A stretch of DNA of 64,000 nt from Streptomyces sp. HmicA12 (GCF_000373565.1 NZ_KB891851.1:1-64000); one strand, 5' to 3'; counted from the stretch's first letter, positions 1 through 9,157 are shown. Notes: generated by a model from the sequence alone, not told the origin. Translations and numbers: made by a program.

Positions 1-281
1 TCATCCCGGCGCTGTTCGCGGCGGTCTACCCGGGCCTGGACAAGCTGAACATCATGCACCTGTCCTCGCCGAACTCCGCGATCCTGTCCGCGGTCATCTT
101 CAACGCGCTCATCATCATCGCGCTCGTCCCGCTCGCCCTGAAGGGCGTCCGGTACCGGCCCGTGAGCGCCGACAAGCTGCTCCGCCGCAACCTCGGGATC
201 TACGGCCTCGGCGGCCTGATCGCCCCCTTCATCGGCATCAAGATCATCGATCTCCTCATCTCGCTCGTCCCCGGGCTGTGA
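1..281 (+). CDS. kdpB: Potassium-transporting P-type ATPase subunit B, C-terminal fragment
   Basis: This is the last 93 codons of KdpB, the catalytic P-type ATPase subunit of the Kdp high-affinity K+ uptake complex in the membrane. The gene enters from the left edge and the first two bases belong to a split codon. The fragment holds the final transmembrane helices. Visible are the SPNSAILSAVIFNALII segment, the conserved LKGVRYRP loop and the closing helix with GLGGLIAPFIGIKIIDLL, all characteristic of KdpB. The kdpC gene follows 24 bases after the stop, the usual kdpABC order. The phosphorylation and ATP-binding domains lie outside the window. Confidence 0.95.
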   Translation, partial: IPALFAAVYPGLDKLNIMHLSSPNSAILSAVIFNALIIIALVPLALKGVRYRPVSADKLLRRNLGIYGLGGLIAPFIGIKIIDLLISLVPGL

Positions 282-305
282 CCTTCCGAAAGCGTGCTGA
301 TCACC

Positions 306-956
306 ATGAACAACTCCGTAGGAAACACAGGCCGGTTGCTGTGGGCGGGCCTACGCGCCCTGGTCATCCTCACCGTCGTCTGCGGCGTGCTCTACCCGCT
401 CGCCGTGACCGGTGTCGCGCAGGCCGTCTTCCACGACAAGGCCAACGGCTCGGAGATCAAGGAGGACGGCAAGGTCGTCGGCTCGTCCCTCATCGGCCAG
501 ACCTACCTCACCGAGGACGGCAAGCCGGACCTGCGCTGGTTCCAGCCGCGCCCGTCCAACGGCCTCGGCACCAACAGCGTCAACACCCAGTACAAGCTGA
601 TCCTGTCCGGCGCCACCAACCTCTCCGGTGACAACAAGGACCTCATCAAGCAGGTCGAGGACGCCAAGGCCGCCGTCGTCGAGGACAACTCCACGGCGAC
701 CTACCGGGTGAAGGCCGCCGACGTCCCCGCCGACGCCGTCACCTCCTCCGGCTCGGGGCTCGACCCGGCGATCTCCCCGCGGTACGCCGACCTCCAGGTG
801 CACCGCGTCGCGGAGCGGAACCACCTCGCCGTCGACCGGGTGCGCAAGCTGGTGGCCGAGCACACCGACGGACGGATCCTCGGATTCATGGGGGAGCCGA
901 CGGTCAACGTCCTCGAACTCAACGTCGCGCTACGCCAGTTGAACGACGCGAGCTGA
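306..956 (+). CDS. kdpC: Potassium-transporting ATPase subunit C (KdpC)
   Basis: KdpC is the single-span accessory subunit of the Kdp K+-ATPase that helps couple ATP binding to transport. The 216-residue product has one N-terminal membrane segment (about residues 10-32, with VCGVLYPLAVTGVAQ). A soluble part follows with the family's GSSLIGQ and FQPRPS stretches. The C-terminal region carries the conserved ISPRYADLQVHRVA block. Length is normal for actinobacterial KdpC. An in-frame GTG at 294 is possible, but the ATG at 306 leaves a better gap to the weak purine stretch GAAAG and matches the usual N-terminus. No kdpDE sensor genes follow; a convergent gene comes next. Confidence 0.94.
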   Translation: MNNSVGNTGRLLWAGLRALVILTVVCGVLYPLAVTGVAQAVFHDKANGSEIKEDGKVVGSSLIGQTYLTEDGKPDLRWFQPRPSNGLGTNSVNTQYKLILSGATNLSGDNKDLIKQVEDAKAAVVEDNSTATYRVKAADVPADAVTSSGSGLDPAISPRYADLQVHRVAERNHLAVDRVRKLVAEHTDGRILGFMGEPTVNVLELNVALRQLNDAS

Positions 957-985
957 CCGACGGCCCGGGGCGAACCGGTGCGGTG

Positions 986-1621
986 TCAGCGCTCGGGCAG
1001 CCCACCCAGCAGCGGGTGCAGGTCGGCGGGCCCGCGGTACACGACGCCGGTCATCCCGAGCGCGACCGCCGCGTCGACGTTCTCCCGGGTGTCGTCCACG
1101 AACAGGCATCGCTCCATCGGGACACCGGCCAGCGCCGCCGCGATCTCGTAGATCTTCGGTTCCGGCTTGGCGACACCGACCCGGGCGCTGCTGACGACGT
1201 GGTCGGCGAGGTCGGTCAGGCCCATCGCCGCCAGGTCGTTCTCCAGCTCCACGGTCGCGTTGGTCACCAGGACCAGCGGCAGCCGCGCCGCCCGCGCCCG
1301 TCGCAGCAGCCGCACGACCTCGTCGTCCGCGTGGAACGGCGACGCGGCGAGCGCCTCGCCCAGCTCCCGCGCCCGCTCCTCGGGCACCCGCCCGGCGAAC
1401 GCGGCGACGATGGCCTCCACCCACTGCCGCATGTCGATCTCCCCGAGCATCAGCGGGGCGTCCACCTCCGGCGCGAACGCCACCTCCGCGGTGGCGCCCT
1501 CCGGCAGCCCTGCGGCATGTTCGAGTTCCGTCAGCCGCGAGCTGTCGTAGAAGCGGATCACGTTGTCGACGTCGCACAGCACGGCGTCGAAGGGGCGGCC
1601 GGAGGCGGAGGAGATCGTCAC
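986..1621 (-). CDS. HAD-superfamily hydrolase (phosphatase-like)
   Basis: A 211-residue haloacid-dehalogenase-fold hydrolase, probably a cytoplasmic phosphatase acting on a small phosphorylated metabolite. Motif I is at residues 17-20 (DVDN, nucleophile D17 and acid/base D19). Motif II is T120-N121 in LVTNAT. Motif III is the lysine near 152 in AKPEPKIYE. Motif IV is the VDD at 175-177. The helical cap lies between residues about 25 and 95. Only the fold and the catalytic set can be called; no substrate is evident. It stands alone on the minus strand, convergent with kdpC, and a dispersed repeat separates it from the response-regulator gene upstream. Confidence 0.88.
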   Translation of the reverse strand: MTISSASGRPFDAVLCDVDNVIRFYDSSRLTELEHAAGLPEGATAEVAFAPEVDAPLMLGEIDMRQWVEAIVAAFAGRVPEERARELGEALAASPFHADDEVVRLLRRARAARLPLVLVTNATVELENDLAAMGLTDLADHVVSSARVGVAKPEPKIYEIAAALAGVPMERCLFVDDTRENVDAAVALGMTGVVYRGPADLHPLLGGLPER

Positions 1622-1693
1622 GGGCTCTGGATAGCACGTGACCGGTTCGGGAGTGTCTGCCGGGTGCGGGTTCGGCGCCGGTGGAGCTTCTCG

Positions 1694-1745
1694 GGCCCCT
1701 GGAGCGAGCGGAGCTCGCTGCCAGGAGCGCGGGGAACTGCGCGAC
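1694..1745. repeat. Dispersed intergenic repeat, copy 1
   Basis: This stretch carries a hairpin with 7-bp arms (AGCGAGC and GCTCGCT around GGA), followed by the segment GCGCGGGGAACTGCGCG. The same arrangement recurs inverted at 48825-48873. The hairpin arms and the GGGGAACTGCGCG tail are nearly identical, while loop and flanks differ. I recall GCGCAGTTCCCCGCGCCCC as a common intergenic motif in Streptomyces genomes. It lies between two minus-strand genes and may act as a terminator or mRNA-end structure. Confidence 0.65.
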
Positions 1746-1775
1746 CGGCCCCCACCGGACCCGTGCCCGCTCGCC

Positions 1776-2426
1776 TCACCCCTGACCCGATGCCTCCAGC
1801 AACCCCCGCTCCATCGCCACGACCACCGCCCGCGTCCGATCGCTCACGTCCAGCTTCGCGAAGACCCGCAGCAGATGCGTCTTCACCGTCGCCTCGCCGA
1901 TCACCAGGCGGCGCGCGATGTCCGGATTGGACAGACCGTCGGCCACGGCCCTGAGGATGTCGACCTCGCGCGCGGTGAGCGCCGCCTGCGTGGGGCGGCG
2001 CATCTTCGCCACGAGTTTCTGCGCGACCCGCGGCGCGAGCACGGTCTCGCCGCGCGCCGCCGAGCGGATCGCGTCGACGAGCTGCTCGCGCGACGTGTCC
2101 TTGAGGAGGTAGCCGATCGCGCCGGCCTCCACCGCGTGCTCGATGTCGGTGTCCGTGTCGTACGTCGTCAGGATCAGGACGCGGGTCGCGGCGGGCCCCG
2201 CGACGATCCGCCGTGTCGCAGCGACCCCGTCGAGGACCGGCATCCGCAGGTCGAGCAGGGCCACGTCGGGGGTGAGCCGCTCGACCAGCTCGACGCCCTC
2301 GTGGCCGTCCCCGGCCTCGCCGACCACCTCGATGCCGGGCTCCGGGGCGAGCAGCGCGACGACCCCCGCGCGCATCACGGTGTGGTCGTCGACCACGACG
2401 ACGCGCAGCCGGTTCGACTCCGTCAT
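1776..2426 (-). CDS. NarL/LuxR-family response regulator
   Basis: A 216-residue two-component response regulator. The receiver domain (about 6-125) has the acidic pair D13-D14, phospho-acceptor D59 in LLDLRMP, T87/T88 and K109 in YLLKDT. The C-terminal LuxR-type helix-turn-helix spans about 148-210 (LTAREVDILRAVADGLSNPDIARRL core). It probably binds promoter DNA when phosphorylated by the adjacent sensor kinase: the kinase stop overlaps this start by 4 bp. The MMPL exporter heads the same operon, so that gene or the divergent ABC transporter at 5951 is a natural target. The signal is not deducible. Confidence 0.94.
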   Translation of the reverse strand: MTESNRLRVVVVDDHTVMRAGVVALLAPEPGIEVVGEAGDGHEGVELVERLTPDVALLDLRMPVLDGVAATRRIVAGPAATRVLILTTYDTDTDIEHAVEAGAIGYLLKDTSREQLVDAIRSAARGETVLAPRVAQKLVAKMRRPTQAALTAREVDILRAVADGLSNPDIARRLVIGEATVKTHLLRVFAKLDVSDRTRAVVVAMERGLLEASGQG

Positions 2427-3616
2427 GAGGACTCCTCGGTGTCGTGGGTGAGGGGCAGGGAGGCGAGGACGCGGGTGCCGTCCCCGAGCGAGCTGGTCAC
2501 GGTCAGCTCGCCGCCGAGCTCGGCGAGCCGCTTGCGCATCCCGTCGAGGCCGAAGCCGCGCGCCGCCGCCACGTCGAAGCCGTGCCCGTCGTCGGTGATC
2601 TCCAGTTCGATGCCGTACGGGACCAGGGAGAGGGTCACGACGGCCGTCGAGGCCCCGGCGTGCTTGCGGACGTTGGCCAGGGACTCCTGCGTGCAGCGCA
2701 ACAGCGCGATGCGGGTCTGCTGGTCGCAGTCCACGTCCGGCAGTTCGGCCTCCACGGAGAGGCCGGTGTCCTCGGAGAAGCGCTCAAGAGTGCGGCGCAG
2801 CGCACCGGCCACCGACCCCTGCACGGCCCCGTCCGGCGGCGGCGTCGACCCGACCAGGGCCCGCGCCTCCGCCAGGTTCTCCCGGGCCGTCTGCTCGATC
2901 GACGTCAACTGCTGTGCGGTACGCGCCGGTTGGGACTCGATGCCGGACCGCGCCGCCTCCGCCAGCACGATGATCGAGGCGAAGCCCTGCGCGAGCGTGT
3001 CGTGGATCTCGCGGGCCATCCGCTCCCGCTCCTCCGCCGCGCCCTGTTCCCGGTGCGCCTCGGCCAACGCGGCCTGCGTGCTGACCAGTTCGTCGGTCAG
3101 CACCTGGGCCCGCTCCTCGCCCTGCGCCGTGATCCGGTGCACGAGAAGACCGGCCCCGGCCCCGACGGCGTACCCGACGACCGTGAACACCACGTTCCCG
3201 GTGCGGAGTTGACCGGAGAGCCCGTCGAAGCCGCGTCCGGCGAGCGTGCCGAGCACCGTCAGGCCCGCCCCCGCCCCGCTCGTCCACAGCGCGGCGGCGG
3301 GCCCGGCGGCGTAGATCCAGAAGTGCGGGAGCGACACGATGAACAGGGCCGCGCCGCCGCCCATGAGGTACGCGACGGCGCCGAGCTCGACGACGAGCAC
3401 CGCGAGGTACACGCCCGGCCGCAGCATTGGCTTCGTGGGGAACATCGCCACCGCCGCGTACGCGAAGGTGAGCGCGGAGAGCAGCCCGTACGTCGAGTAC
3501 TTCGTGCCGGCCCCGGCGTCCGCCACCGCGAGAGCGGGCGGCACCAGTCCGAACAGCACCCACACGACGGCGTTCCACCGGTGGGGCACGGGAATGCTCT
3601 GCCGGCTCGGGTCCAT
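2423..3616 (-). CDS. Sensor histidine kinase, DesK/NarX type
   Basis: A membrane sensor kinase of the HisKA_3 class, 397 residues. The N-terminal half (about 13-160) contains several hydrophobic membrane helices and no large extracellular domain, so the signal may be sensed in or at the membrane. A coiled-coil linker (about 162-198) leads to the dimerisation motif REIHDTLAQGF with phospho-acceptor H205. The HATPase domain has N315 in ESLANVRKHA and the G1 box DDGHGF at 342-347. I chose the ATG at 3616: it lies 5 bp after the MMPL stop and gives a normal N-terminus. It overlaps the response regulator by 4 bp, so the two are a cognate pair. Confidence 0.92.
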   Translation of the reverse strand: MDPSRQSIPVPHRWNAVVWVLFGLVPPALAVADAGAGTKYSTYGLLSALTFAYAAVAMFPTKPMLRPGVYLAVLVVELGAVAYLMGGGAALFIVSLPHFWIYAAGPAAALWTSGAGAGLTVLGTLAGRGFDGLSGQLRTGNVVFTVVGYAVGAGAGLLVHRITAQGEERAQVLTDELVSTQAALAEAHREQGAAEERERMAREIHDTLAQGFASIIVLAEAARSGIESQPARTAQQLTSIEQTARENLAEARALVGSTPPPDGAVQGSVAGALRRTLERFSEDTGLSVEAELPDVDCDQQTRIALLRCTQESLANVRKHAGASTAVVTLSLVPYGIELEITDDGHGFDVAAARGFGLDGMRKRLAELGGELTVTSSLGDGTRVLASLPLTHDTEESS

Positions 3617-3621
3617 GGTGA

Positions 3622-5793
3622 TCAGCCTACGTTCACGAGGTGCCGCTCGGACCGGGACCCGGCACGCTCGCGCGCACCCCGCGTCGGCCACCAACTCCGG
3701 TCGCCCAGCAGCAACATGAGCGCGGGAAGGATCAGCACCCGGATCACGAAGGCGTCCAGCAGCACCGCCACCGCGAGGCTGAACCCGATCTGTTTCATCT
3801 CGATGAAGTGCAGCGACACGAAGCTCGCGAACACGGTCACCATCACGAACGCCGCGCTGGTCACCACCCCCGCCGAACTGCCGACCCCGTCGAGCACCGC
3901 CTGCCGCGTCGGCACCCCGCGCCGCACGGCCTCCCGGATCCGGCTGATCACGAACACCTGGTAGTCCATGGAGAGCCCGAAGAGGATCACGAAGAGGAAC
4001 AGCGGCACACGCGAACCGATCGTCCCGGTCGAGTCGAAGTCGAGCAGGCCCTCGGCCCAACTCCCTTGGAACGTCAGGGTGAGTACGCCGAGCGACGCGC
4101 CCGCCGACAGCAGATTCAGCACGACACCGACGATCCCGAGGGCCACGGACCGGAACGCCCACACCGTCATCACGAACGTCACGAGCAGCAGCGCCCCGAT
4201 GATCAGCGGCAGCTTCTGCTTCTGGTGCTCCGGATAGTCGGCGTAGCGGGCCACGTCACCCGTGACGGCCGCCTCCACGCCCAACTTCCCCACGGTGTCC
4301 GGGAGATACCGGTCCCGCAGCCGCTCCAGGGAGTCCTGCGCGGGCCGCGCGCTGACGTAGTGCGGCACAGGCAGGTCGAGCGAGGTGACGCGGTGATCGG
4401 CGGAGGTGCGCAGGGTGTACGTGCCGTTCATGCCCGGGTCGCCCTTCGCCTCGGCGGCGAGGGCGCGCAGCGCGCCGGCCACCTCGTCGGCGCGGCCGGC
4501 GTCGGCTCGTACGACGACCTGGTGCGCGGCCTTGACCTCGGGGAACGCCGCGTTGAGCCGGTCGAAGGTGGGCATCGCCTGGGTCTGCCGGGAGTGCGTC
4601 TCGCGGCCCATGTCGGTGAGCTTCATGCCGAGCACCGGCGCGGCCAGGGCCAGCATCGCGACGGCCGCGACGGCGAGGACGGCGGCAGGGCGGCGGGCGG
4701 TCAGGCGCAGCAGCGCGTTGTGCCGTACGGGCTTCGGGGCGGCCTGCGGCTTGTTCCCGCGGGCCGCGCGCCGCTCGGCCCGCGCCCCCAGCTTGGCGAG
4801 CAGCGCGGGCAGCACGGTCAGCGAGCTCATGACGGCGACCAGCGTGACCACGATGGCGGCGGTGGCGATGGAGGAGAAGATCACGTCGTCGGCGAGATAG
4901 AGCGTGGCGCTGGAGACGGCGACGGCGAGCCCGGAGAGCACGACCGCCCGCCCGGACGTCGCGGCGGCCAGCTCGACGAGCGCCTGAGAGCTCAACTTCC
5001 CCTGCGCACGGGCCCGTTCCTCCCGCTCCCGCTTCAGATAGAAGAGCGTGTAGTCGACGCCGACGGCGAGCCCGATGAGCAGGATGATGTTGGTGCCGAC
5101 CCCCGCGTCCGGGAAGACGTGCGAGGCCAGCATCGACAGGCCCACCGACGCGACGATCGACGACAGCGCGAGCAGCAGCGGCACGGTCGCCATCGCCACC
5201 GACCGGAACACGAACAGCAGCGTGAGCAGCGTGATGGGCAGAGCGATCAGCTCGGTACGGGACAGATCGCTGCCGCGCAGCTTGTCGACGCCCTGACTGA
5301 TGGACGGCCCGCCGGTCTCCTCGACCCGCAGTCCGGGATGTGCCTTCTGCGCGGCGGCGGTCTGGGCGCGCAGCGGGTCGACGTGCTTCTTGCCGTCGAG
5401 CTCGGCGCCCTTCATGGTGACGTCGACGCGGACCGCCCGGCCGTCCTTCGACCACACCGGACCGGCCACCGACCGCACCTCGGGCAGGGCCCGCATCCGC
5501 GCGGCGACGTCCCGGGCGACGGCGGCCCCCTCGGTCCGGTCCAGGGCTCCGGAACGGCTCTCGATCAGGACCCGCTCGACGGGCCGCTGCGCGAGCCCGC
5601 CCTCCCGGGCCAGCGCCTCGGCGCGGCCGGCCTCGCCGACACCGAAGTCGGCGGACGTGGCCGGATTCGACCCGGCGGCGATGCCGGCGCCGAGGCAGAG
5701 CACGACGAAGAGGAACCATCCGGCGATCGCGCGCCACGGGTGTCCGGCGCTCCAACGAGCCATGTGTACGGGGTAGTTGGTCATGACGTCCAT
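3622..5793 (-). CDS. MMPL/RND-family transporter
   Basis: About 723 residues of an MmpL-like RND exporter in the cytoplasmic membrane. Two halves each have one N-terminal helix, an extracytoplasmic domain and five further helices (first cluster about residues 185-345, second about 515-700). The conserved GLAVGVDYTLF and its C-terminal counterpart FGLSMDYQVF each carry the family's membrane-embedded Asp-Tyr pair used for proton coupling. Substrate is likely a lipid or hydrophobic compound. The start is uncertain: in-frame ATGs at 5793, 5784 and 5763 all lack a clear ribosome site. It ends 5 bp before the sensor kinase, so exporter, kinase and regulator form one operon, divergent from the ABC gene at 5951. 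Confidence 0.9.
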   Translation of the reverse strand: MDVMTNYPVHMARWSAGHPWRAIAGWFLFVVLCLGAGIAAGSNPATSADFGVGEAGRAEALAREGGLAQRPVERVLIESRSGALDRTEGAAVARDVAARMRALPEVRSVAGPVWSKDGRAVRVDVTMKGAELDGKKHVDPLRAQTAAAQKAHPGLRVEETGGPSISQGVDKLRGSDLSRTELIALPITLLTLLFVFRSVAMATVPLLLALSSIVASVGLSMLASHVFPDAGVGTNIILLIGLAVGVDYTLFYLKREREERARAQGKLSSQALVELAAATSGRAVVLSGLAVAVSSATLYLADDVIFSSIATAAIVVTLVAVMSSLTVLPALLAKLGARAERRAARGNKPQAAPKPVRHNALLRLTARRPAAVLAVAAVAMLALAAPVLGMKLTDMGRETHSRQTQAMPTFDRLNAAFPEVKAAHQVVVRADAGRADEVAGALRALAAEAKGDPGMNGTYTLRTSADHRVTSLDLPVPHYVSARPAQDSLERLRDRYLPDTVGKLGVEAAVTGDVARYADYPEHQKQKLPLIIGALLLVTFVMTVWAFRSVALGIVGVVLNLLSAGASLGVLTLTFQGSWAEGLLDFDSTGTIGSRVPLFLFVILFGLSMDYQVFVISRIREAVRRGVPTRQAVLDGVGSSAGVVTSAAFVMVTVFASFVSLHFIEMKQIGFSLAVAVLLDAFVIRVLILPALMLLLGDRSWWPTRGARERAGSRSERHLVNVG

Positions 5794-5950
5794 GCTGCTC
5801 GGACGGGGTGCGGGCGCGGCAGCGGCGGCCGGTTGAACTTCGCGTCCACCGACCGGTGGACCCCGGGTCCGCCACCTGGACACACCAGCAGGTAAGTGTC
5901 GCCTACAGCTACTCTCCGTCCGGTACGCGACAAAGCGGGAGGCATGCACC

Positions 5951-6769
5951 ATGAGCGAGACCAGCGGGAACACGGGAGCGCGCGTCGTCGCCGCACTCGA
6001 CGGCGCGAGCATGCGCCGCATCACCACCGGCCAGGTCATCCTCGACGCCATCGACTGGACCGTCCGCTCCGGCGAGCACTGGGCGCTGCTCGGCCCCAAC
6101 GGCGCGGGCAAGACCAGCATCCTCCGCCTCATCGGCGCCACCACCTTCCCCACCACCGGCACCGTCGATGTCCTCGGCCACCGCCTCGGCCGCGTCGACG
6201 TGCGCGAGCTGCGCGCCCATATCGGCCATGTCTCCACCTCCCAGCGCGTCCCGCAGGACCTCACCGGCCACACCGTCGTCCTGACCGGACACTCCGGCAC
6301 GGTCCAGCCGCTCTGGAAGTCGTACGACACCGACGCGCGCGACCGCGCCCACGAGCTCCTCGCCGAACTCCAGATCAAGGAGCTCGCCGACCGCCCGTAC
6401 GGGGTCTGCTCCGGCGGCCAGCGCGCCCGCATCCTCATCGCCCGCGCCCTGATGGCGGACCCGGCGCTGCTCCTGCTCGACGAGCCGTTCAACGCGCTCG
6501 ATCTGCCCTCCCGCGAGGACCTCATCGACACCATGCGCCAACTGGCCCGCAGCCGACCGGAGTTGGCCACGGTCACGGTCACCCACCACCTGGAGGAGCT
6601 GTCGCCCGCGATCAGCCACGCGCTGCTCCTCAAGGAGGGCCGCGTCCTCGCCCGCGGCGGCGTCGAGGACGTCCTCACCGACGACCGCATGACCGCCTGC
6701 TTCGGCCGCCCCATCGAGGTCACCCGGCACGCGGGCCGCTGGCTCGCGCGCTCCGGCGGTGCCGCCTGA
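5951..6769 (+). CDS. ABC transporter ATP-binding protein
   Basis: A 272-residue cytoplasmic ATPase of the ABC superfamily. Walker A is GPNGAGKTS at 48-56, the signature is CSGGQ at 153-157 (Cys instead of the usual Leu), Walker B is LLLLDEP at 173-179, and the switch histidine is H212 in THHLEE. A GGGAGG ribosome site precedes the ATG. No permease is adjacent in the same unit: a strong hairpin separates it from the next ABC pair. It may be a stand-alone ABC ATPase of the YlmA/ModF-like kind, or it may pair with a permease elsewhere. It is divergent from the MMPL operon. Confidence 0.87.
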   Translation: MSETSGNTGARVVAALDGASMRRITTGQVILDAIDWTVRSGEHWALLGPNGAGKTSILRLIGATTFPTTGTVDVLGHRLGRVDVRELRAHIGHVSTSQRVPQDLTGHTVVLTGHSGTVQPLWKSYDTDARDRAHELLAELQIKELADRPYGVCSGGQRARILIARALMADPALLLLDEPFNALDLPSREDLIDTMRQLARSRPELATVTVTHHLEELSPAISHALLLKEGRVLARGGVEDVLTDDRMTACFGRPIEVTRHAGRWLARSGGAA

Positions 6770-6795
6770 CCAGCGGCCCCGACACCCGCGCCACC

Positions 6796-6823
6796 CCCGG
6801 GGTGTACGTAGGAACACCCCGGG
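6796..6823. terminator. Hairpin between two ABC genes
   Basis: A perfect 10-bp inverted repeat (CCCGGGGTGT and ACACCCCGGG) surrounds an 8-base loop, 27 bases after the preceding stop codon. It has no T-tract, as is common for Streptomyces terminators. It could instead be an operator for the ABC-FtsX unit, whose likely promoter (CCCTAGCGTC around 6862) follows. Confidence 0.55.
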
Positions 6824-6923
6824 TCCGGTCCGTACGCCCAATGTTTTCCCGGCCCGCCGTCCCTAGCGTCGAAGACATCGACGACGAGGCGCGCAGAGCG
6901 CACGGACGAGGGGATCGGCGACC

Positions 6924-7715
6924 ATGCGAACCGACCACGCACACACCCGCACCGAGGCGCTCCGCCTGGTGAAGGTCACCAAGACCTACGGCCCCCGGGC
7001 CGCCGAAGGCGCCACGATCAGGGCCCTCGACGACATCACCCTCGCCCTGCCCACCGGGACCTTCACGGCGGTGATGGGCCCCTCCGGCTCCGGCAAGTCC
7101 ACGCTGCTGCACTGCGCCGCGGGACTCGACCGGCCCGACAACGGCCTGGTCATGGTCGACGGCGAGGAGCTGACCGACTCCACGCGCGCGCCCCGCAGCG
7201 AGGCCGCGCTCACCAAGTTCCGCCGCACCCGCGTCGGCTTCGTCTTCCAGCAGTACAACCTGCTGCCGACGCTCACCGTCGCCCAGAACACGATCCTGCC
7301 GCTCAAGCTGGCCGGCCGGCGCGTCAACCGGGCCCGGGTCGAGGAGATCCTCACCCAGGTCGGCCTCGGCGACCGGCTCGGCCACCGCCCCGACCAGCTC
7401 TCCGGCGGCCAGCGCCAGCGCGTGGCGATCGCCCGCGCCCTGGTCACCGAACCCTCGGTGATCTTCGCGGACGAGCCGACGGGCGCCCTCGACACCCGCA
7501 GCGCCCGCGACGTGCTGCGGCTGCTCAGGGAGGCGGTGCGGGCGCACGGCAGGACCGTCGTGATGGTGACGCACGACCCGGTGGCGGCGTCGTACGCGGA
7601 CGCCGTCCAGTTCCTCGCCGACGGCCGCCTCGCCGGACACCTCCCGGCCCCGACGGCCGACGCGGTCGCCGAACGCCTCGCGCACCTCGGCGACGACGTG
7701 CGGACGGGGGCGTGA
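6924..7715 (+). CDS. ABC transporter ATP-binding protein, LolD/MacB type
   Basis: A 263-residue ATPase partner of the FtsX-type permease that starts 3 bases after its stop. Walker A is GPSGSGKST at 52-60. The Q-loop is FQQYNLLP near 109-116, a form typical of the MacB/LolD branch. The signature is LSGGQ at 159-163 and Walker B ends in FADEP at 181-185, followed by TGALD. Such pairs extrude peptides, antibiotics or lipoprotein-like substrates, or drive cell-envelope mechanics. A GAGGGG ribosome site lies 10 bases before the ATG. The upstream sequence has the look of a regulated Streptomyces promoter. Confidence 0.93.
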   Translation: MRTDHAHTRTEALRLVKVTKTYGPRAAEGATIRALDDITLALPTGTFTAVMGPSGSGKSTLLHCAAGLDRPDNGLVMVDGEELTDSTRAPRSEAALTKFRRTRVGFVFQQYNLLPTLTVAQNTILPLKLAGRRVNRARVEEILTQVGLGDRLGHRPDQLSGGQRQRVAIARALVTEPSVIFADEPTGALDTRSARDVLRLLREAVRAHGRTVVMVTHDPVAASYADAVQFLADGRLAGHLPAPTADAVAERLAHLGDDVRTGA

Positions 7716-7718
7716 GGC

Positions 7719-9065
7719 ATGTTCACCACACTCGGCCTGTCCCTGCGGTCCGTACGGCAACGCCCCGGCCGCTTCCTGGCCACACTCCTGTCCGCCTTCC
7801 TCGGCGCGACGATCATCATGACGTTCAACTCGATGCACGACACGGCGGCCGGCGACGGCGTCGACAAGGTCAGCGCCGACACCCTGACCACGGCGGCGAG
7901 CGTCGTCGGAGGCTACGGAACCCTCCTGGTCTTCTTCGCGATCGCCTCGACGTTGACGGTCAACGTCCGTCAACGTGACGACGAGATCAACCTGTTGCGC
8001 AACACGGGTGCGACGCCCGGCCAGATCAAGCGGATGGTCGTGGGCGAAGCGGTGGTCGTGGCCCTGGCGGGGGCCCTCCTCGCCATCGGCCCGGCCGTGC
8101 TCGGCGGCGCCGTCCTGCTCGACGTCTTCAAGGACAGCGGCCAGGTCGCCGACTCCGTCGACCACTCCTTCGGCCCGATCGCCCTCATGTCGGGCATCGA
8201 CGTCACCCTCCTCGCCGCGGCGGGCGCCGCCTTCCTGGCCGTCCGCCGCGCCACCAGGGCGGCGGCGGGAGTACGCCAAGGCCCCGGCAGGGCACGGAAG
8301 TTCCTGTCCTGGGCGGCACTCGCCCTGGGTGGCGCGGCGGTCTGCTCCACGTACGCGATGAAGCCCACGGACGCGGCCTTGATGGCGGCCCCCGCCTACG
8401 GGGCGATCCTGCTCTCCGTCGGTCTCGCCGTCGTCTCCACGGGACTGCTGCGCGCCGCTCTCGGCCGCGTCGAGCCCCTCCTGACCGCCCTCACCGGGGC
8501 CAGCGGCTATCTGACCGTACGGAACATGCGGCAGCGCGCCTCCCAACTCTCCGGGGTCCTCGTCCCGTTGATCCTCTTCACCGGCATGGCCACCGCGACC
8601 CTGTACATGCAGGCCGTCGAGAACGATGCGATCAAGGCTTCAGGGCTGACCAAGTCAATAGAGGACAAGAACCTCGAGACGCTCAACCTCACCGTGGTCG
8701 GCATCATCGTCGTGTTCGCCTGCGTCATGTTGATCAACTCTCTGTACGCGGCCACGGCGTATCGCGTACGGGAGTTCGGGCAGCAGCGGCTCGCCGGCGC
8801 GACCCCCGCCCAGGTCCTGGGAACCGTCGCGGTGGAGGGCGTCGTCCTGACCGTCACCGGAGTGTTCTTCGGCACACTCGCGGCACTCGCGGGCATCCTC
8901 CCGTTCACCGCGGTGCGCACCGACGGACTGCTGCCGGAGCGTGGACTCGGCATCTGGATCACGGTCGTGGCCATTGCTGCGGCGGCCACCATGGTCACCA
9001 GCCTGGTCACCGCGTGGCGCGGCGTACGGGTTCCCGCGGTGGACGCCGTGGCCCTGGCGGCGTGA
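7719..9065 (+). CDS. FtsX-family ABC transporter permease (compact)
   Basis: A 448-residue membrane protein with two FtsX-like repeats. The first has helices around residues 20-40, 60-80 and 105-130 with the cytoplasmic coupling stretch RNTGATPGQIKRM. The second begins near residue 260 and carries the equivalent REFGQQRLAGATPAQVLG. Streptomyces FtsX-type permeases with two repeats usually exceed 800 residues because of large external domains; here the regions between helices are short. It pairs with the ATPase immediately upstream, probably translationally coupled. Substrate unknown, most likely an antimicrobial or envelope-active compound. Confidence 0.88.
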   Translation: MFTTLGLSLRSVRQRPGRFLATLLSAFLGATIIMTFNSMHDTAAGDGVDKVSADTLTTAASVVGGYGTLLVFFAIASTLTVNVRQRDDEINLLRNTGATPGQIKRMVVGEAVVVALAGALLAIGPAVLGGAVLLDVFKDSGQVADSVDHSFGPIALMSGIDVTLLAAAGAAFLAVRRATRAAAGVRQGPGRARKFLSWAALALGGAAVCSTYAMKPTDAALMAAPAYGAILLSVGLAVVSTGLLRAALGRVEPLLTALTGASGYLTVRNMRQRASQLSGVLVPLILFTGMATATLYMQAVENDAIKASGLTKSIEDKNLETLNLTVVGIIVVFACVMLINSLYAATAYRVREFGQQRLAGATPAQVLGTVAVEGVVLTVTGVFFGTLAALAGILPFTAVRTDGLLPERGLGIWITVVAIAAAATMVTSLVTAWRGVRVPAVDAVALAA

Positions 9066-9157
9066 GCCGGTCCGTGTCGGTGTTGGGCCAAGCGGGTGAC
9101 ATCGCGTAAGAATTGACCGGTGCAGACACGAGTGCGAGCCCGGACGGGGTGGGGGCA

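Noticed and set aside
278..631. A 117-codon frame overlapping kdpC
   Set aside because: It is the +1 shadow of kdpC, rich in Arg and Pro, without a ribosome site or homologous features.
3617..4162. N-terminal extension of the sensor kinase to 4162
   Set aside because: It would overlap the MMPL coding region by more than 500 bases on the same strand in another frame; the ATG at 3616 follows the MMPL stop cleanly.
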